Positions 41,908 through 51,308 of a DNA stretch of 64,000 bases are shown here, piece after piece. Made by a program: the position numbers and the translations under genes. The stretch is from assembly GCF_001245615.1 (NCBI RefSeq), contig NZ_CWKH01000001.1:496001-560000 (forward strand), written 5' to 3'. Under the pieces are notes generated by a model. It was not told the origin of the DNA. It worked only from the letters and a program-made list of their open reading frames with translations, and made no database searches. Each line of letters opens with the position of its first letter. The stretch's first letter is position 1. Source of the stretch: Mycolicibacterium neworleansense. Lineage in GTDB: Bacteria; Actinomycetota; Actinomycetes; Mycobacteriales; Mycobacteriaceae.

Positions 41908-44376
41908 TCACGCAGGCGGTGGCGGTGGCGGTGGCGGCGGCGGAGCGGGTGGCGGAAGCGTGATCGGTGGCAGCCCGGGGATCTCGATGACATTCGGCGG
42001 CGGGGGCGGCCCCAGCTCGTTGACCGTGGGCGGCGGGGGAATGTTGGGCGGCGGAATGTAGACCGGCGGTGGCACGTATCCCGTGCTGGTGTTGATGGTG
42101 ACGATCGAGCCGGGAATGGTTCTGCCACTAGGGGTCGTGCCGACCACCGAGCCCCTGGTCGCGTTGTTGTTGACAGGTGTGGTCTTGTCGGCAACCTGGA
42201 AACCGGCCTCCTGCAGACGCTTACGTGCCTCGTCGACTTTCAGCCCCGTCACGCTCGGCACGTAGCTGCCCGGGCCACCGTCGACATAGCGCGAGTCGGT
42301 GGGCGGCAGTGCCACGGGGCCGAAACTGTCGGCGACGGGACTCATTGCGGCATACCAGGTCAGGGCCGGCTCGGTACCGCCGAACAGCGTGCCGTCGCCA
42401 CATTTGCGCAATGGGTAGGAGCACAGGCCCGACGGAGACGAGGAGTCGTCGAAGATGTAGTTCGCGGCGGCGTACCGATTGGTGAAGCCGAGAAATCCCG
42501 AGGACCGGTGGGCCTCGGTCGTGCCGGTCTTGCCGGACATCGGAAGTTTCCAGCCGACCGAACTCGCTGCGCCGGTGGCGGTTCCACCCGAGTGGTCCTT
42601 GCCCAGCGCGTTGGCCAGTGTGTTGGCCAGGCCCTCGGGCACCGCCTGGTCACAGGGGACGGTCTCCACACCCACTTCACGGCCGTGCCGGTCGAAGATC
42701 TTGTCGATCGGGCTCGGCGGGCACCACGTGCCGCCCGAGGCCAGCGTCGCGCCCACATTCGCCAACTCGAGGGCGTTGAGTTCGAGCGGCCCGAGGGTGA
42801 AGGATCCGATGTTCTGCCGCTTGACGTAGTCGGCGATGCTCTCGTCTGCGTTCTCCCCGGACGGGTTGTAGGCGCGGGCGGAGCCAGGCTCGGCGTAGGA
42901 CCGCAATCCCAGCCGGACCGCCATGTCCACCGCCCTCGGCACACCGATCTGTGAGATGAGTTTGGCAAAAGCGGTATTGGGGGATTGCGCGAGGGCGTCG
43001 GTGACGTTCAGCGGACTCTTGAAGGCCCGGGCATTGCGCACACACCAGGTTTCCCTTGGACATCCGGGAGTGTCGCTGCTGCCGAGCCCCTTACCCAGAA
43101 ATGTTCCGGGAACGTCGAGCTGAGCGTTGATGCCCATGCCCATGTCCAGCGCGGCGGCGGTGGTGAATATCTTGAAGATCGACCCGGCGCCGTCGCCGAC
43201 CAACGAGAACGGCTGCGGCTGCACGGTCTGGTTGGCATCGAGGTCGAGTCCGTAGGTGCGGCTGTCGCCCATCGCGATCACCCGGTGGGCATCCTTGCCC
43301 GGCGTGATCACGTTCATCACGCTCGCCACCCCGGTGGCGTTCGGGTCGGCGTATTTCTCCAGCGCCGCTTTGACGCTGTCCTGGACCTTGGGGTCCAGCG
43401 TGGTGCGAATCAGATATCCGTTGCGTGCGACGTCCTCCATGGTCAGGCCGGAGCGGGCCAGGTATTGCAGGACGTATTCGCAGAAGAAGGCGCGGTCGCC
43501 GGCGGCGATGCAGCCCTGTGGAAGGGGATCGGCCTGGGGGAGTACGCCCAGCGGCGCAGCCTTCGCAGCGCGCAGTTCCTCGGCCCGGTCCGGCAGATAG
43601 TCGATCAGGGTGTCGAGCACGAGGTTGCGACGTGCGAGGGCGCCGTCCGGATTGGTGTAGGGATTCAGTGCGCTCGTGGACCGCACCACGCCGGCCAGCA
43701 GGGCGGCTTGCGGCCAGGTGAGGTCTGCGGCGTCGACACCGAAGTAGGTGCGCGCCGCGTCCTGAACTCCGAAGGCGCCGTTGCCGAACGATACGAGGTT
43801 CAGATACCGGGCCAGGATCTCTCCCTTGGGGAGCGCCTTGTCCATTGCGAGCGCGATCCGGATCTCCCGCAGCTTGCGTGCGGGGCTGATCTCCACGGCC
43901 GCGCGGCGCTCGGCATCGGTTTTCGCGTTGACCAGAAGGTTGTAGTTCTTGACGTACTGCTGTTCGAGGGTTGACCCGCCGCGAACGTCCTCGATGCCGC
44001 GCATATAGCCGAGCAGGCCGTTCAGCGTGCCCTGAACATCCACCCCGTTGTGTTCGGCGAAGCGCTTGTCCTCCACCGACACGATCGCCAGCTTCATGGT
44101 GTCGGCGATCCGGTCGATGGGCACCACCCATCGACGTTGCTCGTACAGCCAGGCGATCGGTTGGCCCGAGGCATCCACCATGGTGGTGACGATCGGCGCA
44201 TCACCTTCGAGGACTTGCGCCGAATCCTGTGCCACCGTGTCGGACAGTCGTGCCGTCATGATTCCGATACCGCCGACGACGGGGAACATCAAGGCCGCCG
44301 CGAGCAATCCGGCCAGCACACAGTGCATGGCCAGCTTGGCAACCGTAGACCGCGAACCCGCGGGCGGGCCGGACAT
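41908..44376 (-). CDS. ponA3: Bifunctional class A penicillin-binding protein with PASTA domain (PonA2-type, PonA3-like)
   Basis: About 822 aa. A short cytoplasmic tail and membrane helix (about 15-40) are followed by the GT51 glycosyltransferase: EDKRFAEHNGVD near 100, RGGSTLEQQYVKN and RKLREIRIALAMD. The transpeptidase domain has SIFK near 410, SPN, and SGKTGTTEAHRSSGF near 600. One PASTA domain lies at about 705-770, and a Pro-rich tail ends the protein. It polymerises and crosslinks peptidoglycan outside the membrane. The sequence is close to M. tuberculosis PonA2, but the neighbourhood is not that of ponA2, so I take it as the extra paralogue named PonA3 in M. smegmatis; the symbol is an inference. 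ATG 44376 chosen, other starts possible to 44430. Confidence 0.87.
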   Translation of the reverse strand: MSGPPAGSRSTVAKLAMHCVLAGLLAAALMFPVVGGIGIMTARLSDTVAQDSAQVLEGDAPIVTTMVDASGQPIAWLYEQRRWVVPIDRIADTMKLAIVSVEDKRFAEHNGVDVQGTLNGLLGYMRGIEDVRGGSTLEQQYVKNYNLLVNAKTDAERRAAVEISPARKLREIRIALAMDKALPKGEILARYLNLVSFGNGAFGVQDAARTYFGVDAADLTWPQAALLAGVVRSTSALNPYTNPDGALARRNLVLDTLIDYLPDRAEELRAAKAAPLGVLPQADPLPQGCIAAGDRAFFCEYVLQYLARSGLTMEDVARNGYLIRTTLDPKVQDSVKAALEKYADPNATGVASVMNVITPGKDAHRVIAMGDSRTYGLDLDANQTVQPQPFSLVGDGAGSIFKIFTTAAALDMGMGINAQLDVPGTFLGKGLGSSDTPGCPRETWCVRNARAFKSPLNVTDALAQSPNTAFAKLISQIGVPRAVDMAVRLGLRSYAEPGSARAYNPSGENADESIADYVKRQNIGSFTLGPLELNALELANVGATLASGGTWCPPSPIDKIFDRHGREVGVETVPCDQAVPEGLANTLANALGKDHSGGTATGAASSVGWKLPMSGKTGTTEAHRSSGFLGFTNRYAAANYIFDDSSSPSGLCSYPLRKCGDGTLFGGTEPALTWYAAMSPVADSFGPVALPPTDSRYVDGGPGSYVPSVTGLKVDEARKRLQEAGFQVADKTTPVNNNATRGSVVGTTPSGRTIPGSIVTINTSTGYVPPPVYIPPPNIPPPPTVNELGPPPPPNVIEIPGLPPITLPPPAPPPPPPPPPPA

Positions 44377-44550
44377 GCCCTCTAGCCTAAAACGGTCGCC
44401 GGTCGGCGATATATGCATCGCACGCAACACGTTGGCTACGTTGTGATTTCAGATCTCCGAAATATCGAATTCGACGGGCAGCGGGCGGATGAGTCCCGCG
44501 GCCGCCCGTACTTCGCCATGCCGGTGCGCAACCGGCGCGACTACGCGTCG

Positions 44551-45030
44551 CTAACGATCGCTGCGGCTGCAGTTGGGATTGGCCGGCTTGGCGGGCCAGC
44601 TGCACACGTCGATGTATGTGGTGTTGTCGTACCCACCGCCGTCGAACACGCCATAGGCGTCGCCGTGGGTTCCGGTGTAGGTGGCACCGCCGCCTCCGCC
44701 GCCACCCGAGGTGATGATCGTGGTGACCGTCCACCCCTTGTTCTGCAGCGCGTTCTTGTACGCGGTCATCACGTCCGTCGGCGACCCGTTGACCTGATAG
44801 TGCAGGTGGATGCCGCCGTCGGCGATGTCGTCGGGCCCTCGGGTCTGCTGTACGTCGGCCGGCGTCGGCAACAGCGCCACCACCGATTCGCCGCCCGCGG
44901 CCGCGGTGGTGGTCGCCGGCGGGGGTGTCGTGGTCGTGGCAGCGGCCTTCTCGTTCACCGGACCGCATGCCGTGGCGGCCAGACCGATCGCGATCGCTCC
45001 GATGAGGCAGGTTGCGATGTGCTTCGTCAT
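44551..45030 (-). CDS. Lipoprotein of unknown function
   Basis: 159 aa. Signal MTKHIATCLIGAIAIGLAAT with lipobox Cys22 (ATACG), then a low-complexity TTTTPPPATTTAAAGG linker. A small alpha-beta domain follows, containing a Gly-rich run (ITSGGGGGGGATYTG) and HLHYQVNGSPTDVMTAYKNALQNKGW, which resembles the fold of small BON/SIMPL-like or DUF sensing domains only loosely. Two Cys (DVCSW, PNCSR) near the C-terminus may pair. ATG 45030 chosen; the open frame further upstream is not signal-like. Located 174 bp from the ponA3 start on the same strand. Confidence 0.75.
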   Translation of the reverse strand: MTKHIATCLIGAIAIGLAATACGPVNEKAAATTTTPPPATTTAAAGGESVVALLPTPADVQQTRGPDDIADGGIHLHYQVNGSPTDVMTAYKNALQNKGWTVTTIITSGGGGGGGATYTGTHGDAYGVFDGGGYDNTTYIDVCSWPAKPANPNCSRSDR

Positions 45031-45254
45031 GGGCCCCCGTTCTTCTCGCCGCACCGTATCAACGCGGGCAGAGACGCTCGGACAATATTGACGCGATAAA
45101 TGCCAGGTAGTTGCCGTCGCAACTACGCGCCGTGAGCGCGAGACCCTTTCACAGGTGGTGTCTGGCGAAGGCAAAGCCACGCCATAGGGAGCGATTCGTG
45201 ACGGTGTCGTGCCCTAAATGTGACTGTTGCCGACCAATGTGTCCCAAGTGACTC

Positions 45255-45274
45255 CAGTGCAAACAGATGCACTG
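45255..45274. promoter_or_regulatory. Inverted repeat 7-6-7 upstream of a small secreted protein gene
   Basis: CAGTGCA (45255-45261) and TGCACTG (45268-45274) are perfect inverted repeats, 23 bases before the ATG at 45298. This could be an operator, or a leader hairpin just before the GGGGAGG ribosome-binding site. Confidence 0.4.
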
Positions 45275-45297
45275 CACGTCGGACAGGGGAGGCCACC

Positions 45298-45621
45298 ATG
45301 TCTGCGTACACAACGCTCGGCCGGCGACTCGGGTATGCGGCGTTGATCCTCGCGGGTCCGCTGGCGGTCCTGGCGGTGAGCAACGCGTCCGCGACAGCCG
45401 CGCCGCGGACCCCGCTGCCGACCGATGATCAGGCACCCTCGGTACCGTTCGATCCCGGCGCTTTGGTCAGCGCCATCGACGACTACGCATCCCTGCTGTC
45501 ATTTCTGACCGGCGGGCGCAACGCCGCGCCGGCTGTCGGCGGGCCGGCCGGCACCGTCCAGCAGCCGGCCGGCAGCTATCCGATGATTCCCGGGGTGCCG
45601 ATGCTTCCCGGGGAGCCGTGA
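45298..45621 (+). CDS. Small secreted proline-rich protein
   Basis: 107 aa. The ATG has an excellent GGGGAGG five bases upstream. The signal peptide (LGYAALILAGPLAVLAVSNASATAAP) likely ends near residue 35. The mature part is short and rich in Pro, Gly and Ala (PLPTDDQAPSVPFDPGALVSAIDDYASLLSFLTGG, then PMIPGVPMLPGEP), with an amphipathic central helix. No family is recognised. It may be coupled to a 24-codon frame that begins at GTG 45618 inside its stop. Exported small Pro-rich proteins are typical of mycobacterial cell-envelope genes. Confidence 0.7.
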   Translation: MSAYTTLGRRLGYAALILAGPLAVLAVSNASATAAPRTPLPTDDQAPSVPFDPGALVSAIDDYASLLSFLTGGRNAAPAVGGPAGTVQQPAGSYPMIPGVPMLPGEP

Positions 45622-45692
45622 ACCCGATGCCCCCACCAACCGTGTATCCGACACAGCCCGATCCGGGCACGACCGATCAGGGAATGGAGTGA
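45618..45692 (+). CDS. Possible 24-aa proline-rich peptide gene, coupled to the upstream gene
   Basis: A GTG overlaps the preceding TGA (GTGA at 45618-45621) and opens 24 codons, mostly Pro, Thr and Asp, ending in TGA at 45690-45692. A GGAATGGAG precedes the next GTG (45699). The overlap and the lack of any other content between two small genes are the only support; it could be a leader or an accidental reading. Confidence 0.3.
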   Translation: MNPMPPPTVYPTQPDPGTTDQGME

Positions 45693-45698
45693 ACCGCC

Positions 45699-45896
45699 GT
45701 GGACATCAGCCGCACAGTCGACACGCGCACCGCGCGGATCGCCCTCTCGCTGATCCGTTGCCCCATCAAGAGCCGGCGTTATCCGGCCAGTGAGGAGCGT
45801 CTGGTCACCCCACAGGAAGCGGCGCGACTAGCGGTCGAAGGCTACGTGCCCGACCGTTCCATCGCTCGAGCCACCACACCGCGTGCCGGGCGCTGA
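45699..45896 (+). CDS. Small protein of unknown function
   Basis: 65 aa from a GTG preceded by GGAG at about 12 bases. It begins with a basic helix ([22 protein letters not shown]) and continues with a polar part ([20 protein letters not shown]). The last 55 bp overlap the convergent mmpL 3' end. No family recognised and no signal peptide. The gene could be a spurious reading, though the operon-like spacing to the two upstream small genes and mycobacterial codon use favour a real small protein. Confidence 0.45.
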   Translation: MDISRTVDTRTARIALSLIRCPIKSRRYPASEERLVTPQEAARLAVEGYVPDRSIARATTPRAGR

Positions 45897-48697
45897 CGCA
45901 CCAGCTGTGGCCACCAGAACCAGCGGCCCATCAACGCCGCGATGGACGGCGTCATGAACGAGCGGATCACCAGGGTGTCGAACAGCAGGCCCAATCCGAT
46001 CGTCGAACCGACCTGGGCCACCACGATCATCTCGCTGACCACCATCGACATCATGGTGAACGCGAACACCAGACCGGCCGCGGTCACCACCGACCCACTG
46101 CCACCCATGGCCCGGATGATGCCGGTGTTGATGCCGGCGGGCAGTTCCTCCTTGAGTCGCGCCACCAGCAGCAGGTTGTAATCCGCGCCGACGGCCAACA
46201 GCACGATCACCGCCATCGCCATCACCATGAAGTGCAGTTCGATCCCGAGCAGGTGCTGCCACACCAGGATCGACAACCCGAACGACGTGCCCAGTGAGAC
46301 CAGCACCGTGCCGACGATCACCGCGGCGGCCACCAGGCTGCGCGTGATGATCAACATGATGATGAAGATCAGGCACAGGGCCGAGATGCCGGCGATGATC
46401 AGGTCGTAGTTGTTGCCTTCCTGCATGTCCTTGAAGGCCGAGGCGGTGCCGCCCATGTAGATCTTGGAGCCCTCCCACGGGGTGTTCTTCATGGCCTCCT
46501 TGGCGGCCAGCTTGATCCCGTCGATGAGCCCGATGCCTTCCGGCGTCAGCGGGTCACCTTGGTGAGAGATGATGAAGCGCACCGCTTTTCCGTCGGGGGA
46601 GATGAAGCTCTTCATGCCGCGCTTGAAGTCGGCGTTGTTGAAGATCTCCGGCGGCAGATAGAAGGTGTCGTCGTTCTTGGAGTCGTTGAATGCCGTACCC
46701 ATGGCGGTCTGGTTCTCCTGCATCTCCGCCATCTGATCCTGCAGACCCTTCTGGGTCTGATACATGGTCAGCATCATCGTCTTCATGTTCCGCATGGTCT
46801 CGATCTGCGGCTGCATCATCGTCGCCATCTGCGGCATCAGCTCGTCGAGCCGGTGCATGTCGGGCATCAGTTGCTGGATGCTCTCGGTCATCGTGTCGAC
46901 ACCGTCGAGTCCGTCGAACACCGAGCGCATCGACCAGCACACCGGGATGTTGTAGCAGTGCGGTTCCCAGTACAGGTAGTTGCGCAGGGGGCGCAGGAAA
47001 TCGTCGAAATCGGAGATGTGGTCTCGCAATTCGGCGATGTCGACGACCATCTGATCCATCTTGCCCACCATGCTGTGGGTGATGCCGCTCATCTCCTGCA
47101 TCAGCACGATCATCTGATCCATCGTGTTGATCGTCTTCTGCATCTCGTCGGCCTGCAGCAGCATGTCGTCGGCGCGGTCGGTGAGGTACTTGCGGTTCAT
47201 GGTCTGCATGACCCCGCCCATGCTCATCTGGGCCGGGATGGTGCTGAACTCCAGCGGTTCGCCCTGGGGGCGGGTGATGGCCTGAACGCTGCCGACGCCG
47301 GGCACCTCGAAGACCCGCTTGGCGATCCGGTCGATCACCAGGAAGTCCGCCGAATTGCGGACGTCGTGGTCCGTTTCGATCAGCAGCAACTCGGGATTCA
47401 TCTTCGCTGCCGAGAAGTGCCGGTCGGCCGCGGCGTATCCCTCCTGCGCCGGTAGATCGGTGGGCAGGTAATTGCGGTCGTTGTAGTTGGTCCGATAGCC
47501 GGGCAGCGTGAGCAGTCCGACCAGCGACAGCAGGATGGTGCCGAGCAGCACCGGACCGGGCCAGCGGACCACGAATGCGCCCAGCCGCCGCCAGAATCGG
47601 ATGCGCATGGCGCGTTTGGGTTCGAGGACCTTGCCGAACCGGCTGGCGACGGTGATGATCGCCGGTCCCAGCGTCAGCGCCGCAAGAACCGTGACCGTCA
47701 TGCCGACGGCCATCGGAATGCCGAGGGTCTGGAAGTACGGCAGCCGGGTGAAATGCAGACACAGCGTGGCGCCGGCGATCGTCATGCCGGAACCGAGCAC
47801 CACGTGCGCGGTTCCGTGGAACATCGTGTAATACGCCTGTTCTCGGTCCTCACCGACACTGCGGGCTTCCTGATATCGCCCGATAAGGAAGATCGCGTAG
47901 TCGGTGGCCGCGGCGATCGCGAGCGTAACCAACAGCTGTGTCGCGAAGGTCGAGAGACCGATCAGGTTGTGATAGCCCAGGAACGCGACGAAGCCGCGGG
48001 CGGCCGACAGCTCGACCACCACCATCGCCAGCACCAGGATCACCGTGATGATCGACCGGTACACCAGCAGCAGCATCGTGATGATGACGGCGAAGGTGAC
48101 ACCTTCGATGATCTTGACGCTGCGGTCGCCGGAGATCTGCTGATCGGCGGCCAGGGCGGTGGGCCCGGTGACATAGACCTTGAGGCCGGGCGGCGGGGAC
48201 AGGTCCCTGATCAGGTTCTGGACCGCTTCCACCGATTCGTTGGCGAGCGCCTCACCCATGTTGCCGGCCAGGTACACCTGCACATAGGCGGCCTTGCCGT
48301 CATTGCTCTGGGCGCCGGCCTCGGTCAGCGGATCGCCCCAGAAATCCTGGACGTGTTCGACGTGCTTCTTGTCGGCTTCCAGCCGGTCGACCATGTCGTT
48401 GTAGAACCGGTGGGCGTCGTCATCGAGCTTGGCGCCGTCCCCCTGGGCCTCCAGCACGATCATCGCCGAGCTGTCGGAGTGGAACTCGTCGAACACCTTG
48501 CCGACGCGCTTCATCGCGATCACCGACGGCGCCTCTTCTGGGCTCATCGACACCGAGCGCATCTGACCCACCACCTCGAGTGGGGGAACGGTTGCGCTCA
48601 GAAACGCGAGGAGAGCGATCCAGCCGACAATCACCGGAACGGCGAATCGACGGATCCATCGAGCGATCCCCTTGTGGGGAGCTCTGGAATCGGCCAT
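45842..48697 (-). CDS. MmpL-family RND exporter (MmpL4/5-like)
   Basis: 951 aa with 12 membrane helices in the RND layout: helix 1 near 15-38, porter domain 1, helices 2-6 (about 190-345), helix 7 near 385, porter domain 2, and helices 8-12 from about 755. Porter domain 2 carries the long Met/Gln-rich coiled coil (about 500-640) typical of siderophore exporters MmpL4/MmpL5. The proton-relay region has [14 protein letters not shown] and, in the C-half, [15 protein letters not shown], each with an Asp-Tyr pair. It exports lipid or lipopeptide substrates. No MmpS gene is next to it, which is unusual for this subgroup. An IdeR-type iron box lies 51-69 bases upstream, suggesting iron-repressed siderophore export. 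Confidence 0.9.
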   Translation of the reverse strand: MADSRAPHKGIARWIRRFAVPVIVGWIALLAFLSATVPPLEVVGQMRSVSMSPEEAPSVIAMKRVGKVFDEFHSDSSAMIVLEAQGDGAKLDDDAHRFYNDMVDRLEADKKHVEHVQDFWGDPLTEAGAQSNDGKAAYVQVYLAGNMGEALANESVEAVQNLIRDLSPPPGLKVYVTGPTALAADQQISGDRSVKIIEGVTFAVIITMLLLVYRSIITVILVLAMVVVELSAARGFVAFLGYHNLIGLSTFATQLLVTLAIAAATDYAIFLIGRYQEARSVGEDREQAYYTMFHGTAHVVLGSGMTIAGATLCLHFTRLPYFQTLGIPMAVGMTVTVLAALTLGPAIITVASRFGKVLEPKRAMRIRFWRRLGAFVVRWPGPVLLGTILLSLVGLLTLPGYRTNYNDRNYLPTDLPAQEGYAAADRHFSAAKMNPELLLIETDHDVRNSADFLVIDRIAKRVFEVPGVGSVQAITRPQGEPLEFSTIPAQMSMGGVMQTMNRKYLTDRADDMLLQADEMQKTINTMDQMIVLMQEMSGITHSMVGKMDQMVVDIAELRDHISDFDDFLRPLRNYLYWEPHCYNIPVCWSMRSVFDGLDGVDTMTESIQQLMPDMHRLDELMPQMATMMQPQIETMRNMKTMMLTMYQTQKGLQDQMAEMQENQTAMGTAFNDSKNDDTFYLPPEIFNNADFKRGMKSFISPDGKAVRFIISHQGDPLTPEGIGLIDGIKLAAKEAMKNTPWEGSKIYMGGTASAFKDMQEGNNYDLIIAGISALCLIFIIMLIITRSLVAAAVIVGTVLVSLGTSFGLSILVWQHLLGIELHFMVMAMAVIVLLAVGADYNLLLVARLKEELPAGINTGIIRAMGGSGSVVTAAGLVFAFTMMSMVVSEMIVVAQVGSTIGLGLLFDTLVIRSFMTPSIAALMGRWFWWPQLVRQRPARGVVARAMERSGT

Positions 48698-48747
48698 CAG
48701 GAACCCTTGGTGGTCGGTGGAGTGAGCACGATGCAGCGGTCGGGCAT

Positions 48748-48766
48748 TGTGCGAAGGCTTACCTTA
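48748..48766 (-). promoter_or_regulatory. Candidate IdeR iron box upstream of mmpL
   Basis: Read on the mmpL strand the 19-mer is TAAGGTAAGCCTTCGCACA. It fits the mycobacterial iron-box consensus TWAGGTWAGSCTWACCTWA at 15 of 19 positions, with a perfect first half. It lies between bacA and mmpL, 51 bases before the mmpL ATG. Confidence 0.6.
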
Positions 48767-48838
48767 CTACGTGGTGTCGTTTCACCCGTCTTACCAGACC
48801 GGGCACGGCGATGGGCTGCCAGCGGTCTCGAGCAGGCA

Positions 48839-50773
48839 CTACACCCCGGCCGGCTCGGTCTCGTCGACACGGCCCAACCGCCACCCGCCCTCGCCGAGCA
48901 GTTCGAGGTGGGTGTTGTGGTGCCGGTGGACGGTGGTGCGGTGTGTGACGCTGACCAGCACGGTGTCGGGCAGCTCGCGTCGGACGAGGCTGTAGATCAT
49001 GAACTCCAGCGGCTCGTCGAGCGCCGAGGTGGCCTCGTCGAGAAACACCACCTTGGGTTTGGTCAGAAGCAGCCTCGCGAATGCGACGCGTTGCTGTTCG
49101 CCGGGGGAGAGCACCTTGGCCCAGTCGCCGTCCTCGTCGAGCCGGTCGACATAGCGCGGCAGCGCGACCGCGAGCAGGGCGTCCTGCAGCACCGTGTCGG
49201 ACAGCTCCCCGGGCTGGTGCGGATAGGACACCACGGTCCGCAGATCGCCCAGCGGGACATAGGGCACCTGCGACAGGTACAGCGTCTCGTTCTCGCCTTG
49301 CGGGCATCGCACCGTGCCCGAGGCATACGGCCACAGTTGGGCGATGCTGCGCAGCAGTGTGGTCTTGCCGGTGCCCGACTTCCCGGTGATGATCATCGCC
49401 TCGCCCGCGGTCAGCGACAGGCTGAGGTCGTCGATCAACTGCTCGCCGGCCGGGTTGCGTACCTCGACGTCGCCGAGTTCGACCAGGCTGGCGGAATCGG
49501 TGCCGAGGTCTGCCACGTCCAAGCTCGGTAGTGCGCGGCTCTGCTCATCGGCGGTGACCAGTCCGTGCAGCCGGATGATCGAGGCGCGGTAGCCCGCGAA
49601 CGTGTCATAGGAATTGCGGAAGAACGACAACGCATCCTGGATGGCCCCGAACGCGGCCACCGACTGATTGACCGTGCCGAGCTGGATCTGGCCGGTGAAC
49701 AATCGCGGCGCCTGCAGCACCCACGGCAGCGGAATGATGATGTGGTTCATCGACAGGTTCCAGCCGGTGAAGGCCATGGTCCGGTTGACGAAGTGTTTGT
49801 AGTTGGCGACGACGGCGGCGAAGCGTTCCCGCAATTGGGACCGCTCGACCTTCTCGCCGCGGTACAGCGCCACCGACTCGGCCGCGTCACGCAGGCGCAC
49901 CAACGCGTAACGGAATGCGGCGTTGAACTTTTCGTTGTTGAACGACAGCCGGATCAAGGGCCGGCCCAGCGCGAACGCGATCACGGTGGCGAACGCGACG
50001 TAGACGAACACGGACCAGAACATCGCGCGCGGGATCTCGATGCCGAAGAGGCTGAGATCCCCAGAGAGGTTCCACAGGATCGAGGTGAACGAGATGACCG
50101 AGACGATCGAGGAGATGGCGCCGAAAGGCAGTGTGCCGTTGCTGGTCTGGTGCGGGGTATTGGGCTGCGGGCCTGACAGCGCGGTGAACACGTCGATGTC
50201 GGACTGGATGCGCTGATCGGGATTGTCGATGGTCTGGTCGATGAAGCGGGACCGGTAGTAGGCGCGGCCGTCGAGCCAGTCGCCGGTGAGCCGGTCGGTC
50301 AGCCAGGCGCGCCAGGCCAGCATGAACCGCTGCGTCATGAACAGGTCGACCAGAACCCGGGTGACCAGGATCGCGGCCAGCACCGAGAACGTGAGCAGCG
50401 AGATCCAAAAGCCCCGGATACCCGAGTCCTTCACCGCTTGGTTGCCGGTGGCCAAACCCTCGACGGCGACCTGGGCGGAGGTGAACAGGTCGTTGCCCTG
50501 ATAACTGAACAGCACCGACAGCCGCACGCCGATGATCACCGACAACAACATCGCGGCCAGGGTCAGCCAGGGCTTGAGGCTGTGGCGCCCGGTGAAATAG
50601 CCGCCGGTGACGGTCCAGAACTGCCGGCCCCATGTGGTGAAGCGAGCGAGCAGGGTCAGCACCGCCAGGGTGCACAGCGCCGTGATGGTCCAGGCCTGGG
50701 CCAGCCACCACAGTGAGTGGAGTAGCTCGGAACTCCAGTCGATCGAGGGCGAGAACGGTTTGAGGTCATTCAC
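48839..50773 (-). CDS. bacA: SbmA/BacA-like ABC transporter with fused ATPase (Rv1819c type)
   Basis: 644 aa. Six membrane helices in residues about 15-380 form an SbmA/BacA-type domain ([26 protein letters not shown] is the conserved loop, [20 protein letters not shown] the second). The ATPase follows: Walker [10 protein letters not shown] near 454, signature [11 protein letters not shown], Walker [15 protein letters not shown], and H-loop SVTHR. The signature SPGEQ instead of SGGQ is normal for this subfamily. M. tuberculosis Rv1819c imports vitamin B12 and other hydrophilic molecules. The GTG at 50773 has GAGGAT upstream. It lies upstream of mmpL on the same strand, separated by 141 bp with an iron box. 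Confidence 0.9.
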   Translation of the reverse strand: MNDLKPFSPSIDWSSELLHSLWWLAQAWTITALCTLAVLTLLARFTTWGRQFWTVTGGYFTGRHSLKPWLTLAAMLLSVIIGVRLSVLFSYQGNDLFTSAQVAVEGLATGNQAVKDSGIRGFWISLLTFSVLAAILVTRVLVDLFMTQRFMLAWRAWLTDRLTGDWLDGRAYYRSRFIDQTIDNPDQRIQSDIDVFTALSGPQPNTPHQTSNGTLPFGAISSIVSVISFTSILWNLSGDLSLFGIEIPRAMFWSVFVYVAFATVIAFALGRPLIRLSFNNEKFNAAFRYALVRLRDAAESVALYRGEKVERSQLRERFAAVVANYKHFVNRTMAFTGWNLSMNHIIIPLPWVLQAPRLFTGQIQLGTVNQSVAAFGAIQDALSFFRNSYDTFAGYRASIIRLHGLVTADEQSRALPSLDVADLGTDSASLVELGDVEVRNPAGEQLIDDLSLSLTAGEAMIITGKSGTGKTTLLRSIAQLWPYASGTVRCPQGENETLYLSQVPYVPLGDLRTVVSYPHQPGELSDTVLQDALLAVALPRYVDRLDEDGDWAKVLSPGEQQRVAFARLLLTKPKVVFLDEATSALDEPLEFMIYSLVRRELPDTVLVSVTHRTTVHRHHNTHLELLGEGGWRLGRVDETEPAGV

Positions 50774-51005
50774 GGGACATCCTCAGGATCTGCCGACTGG
50801 ATTGCCAGACGTGTTTGCGTGAAGCTACCGCAGCCCTCGGGCCCGGTCTCAACGCAACACCGTGCGGCCGGCGAGTTCACCTCGGCGATAAATGGTCCAA
50901 ACTTTGGTGTTATTGCCGAAGTGGCGCGCCAAGACCGGTGTTCGTCGGTAGTGTGGCTTTCGTCGGCAGTTGCCCTCACGATCGTCCGAATGGCAAGGAA
51001 ATCTG

Positions 51006-51290
51006 TTGGTTCTCTACGAATTTCGTTGTGCGTCCGGTTGCGGCGTCACGAAGCAGATGTACTCGATGAGCGCGCGTCCCGACGTGATCGACTGCCCGAA
51101 CTGCCTGGGGCCGGCGCGCCGGACCATCGCGGCGCCGAACCTGGGCCGCGGTGGCTCGACCGCCATGGCGCTTCAGGACGCAACCCGCGCCAGCGCCGAT
51201 CATCCGGCGGTCACCACCGGTCCGCTGCCGGCCGGCAGGCGGCAGAAGGTCACCACCAATCCGCTCCACCAGAAGTTGCCCCGCCCCTGA
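51006..51290 (+). CDS. fmdB: FmdB-family zinc-ribbon protein
   Basis: 94 aa. The zinc ribbon has two Cys pairs: YEFRCASGC near the start and DCPNCLGPARR near residue 35, as in FmdB regulatory proteins of formamidase operons. The rest is a polar, unstructured tail (GRGGSTAMALQDATRASAD). I set the start at a TTG (51006) because AAGGAAA sits about 8 bases upstream and the residues before are not family-like. It is 18 bp upstream of the formamidase gene, the expected pairing. In Methylophilus FmdB is linked to expression of the formamidase. Confidence 0.85.
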   Translation: MVLYEFRCASGCGVTKQMYSMSARPDVIDCPNCLGPARRTIAAPNLGRGGSTAMALQDATRASADHPAVTTGPLPAGRRQKVTTNPLHQKLPRP

Positions 51291-51308
51291 AAGTCCTGAA
51301 GGAGGACC

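Noticed and set aside
41887..42954. A rightward frame of 355 codons beside the ponA3 3' end
   Set aside because: Antisense shadow of the Pro-rich tail and transpeptidase region; low complexity, no signal or domain.
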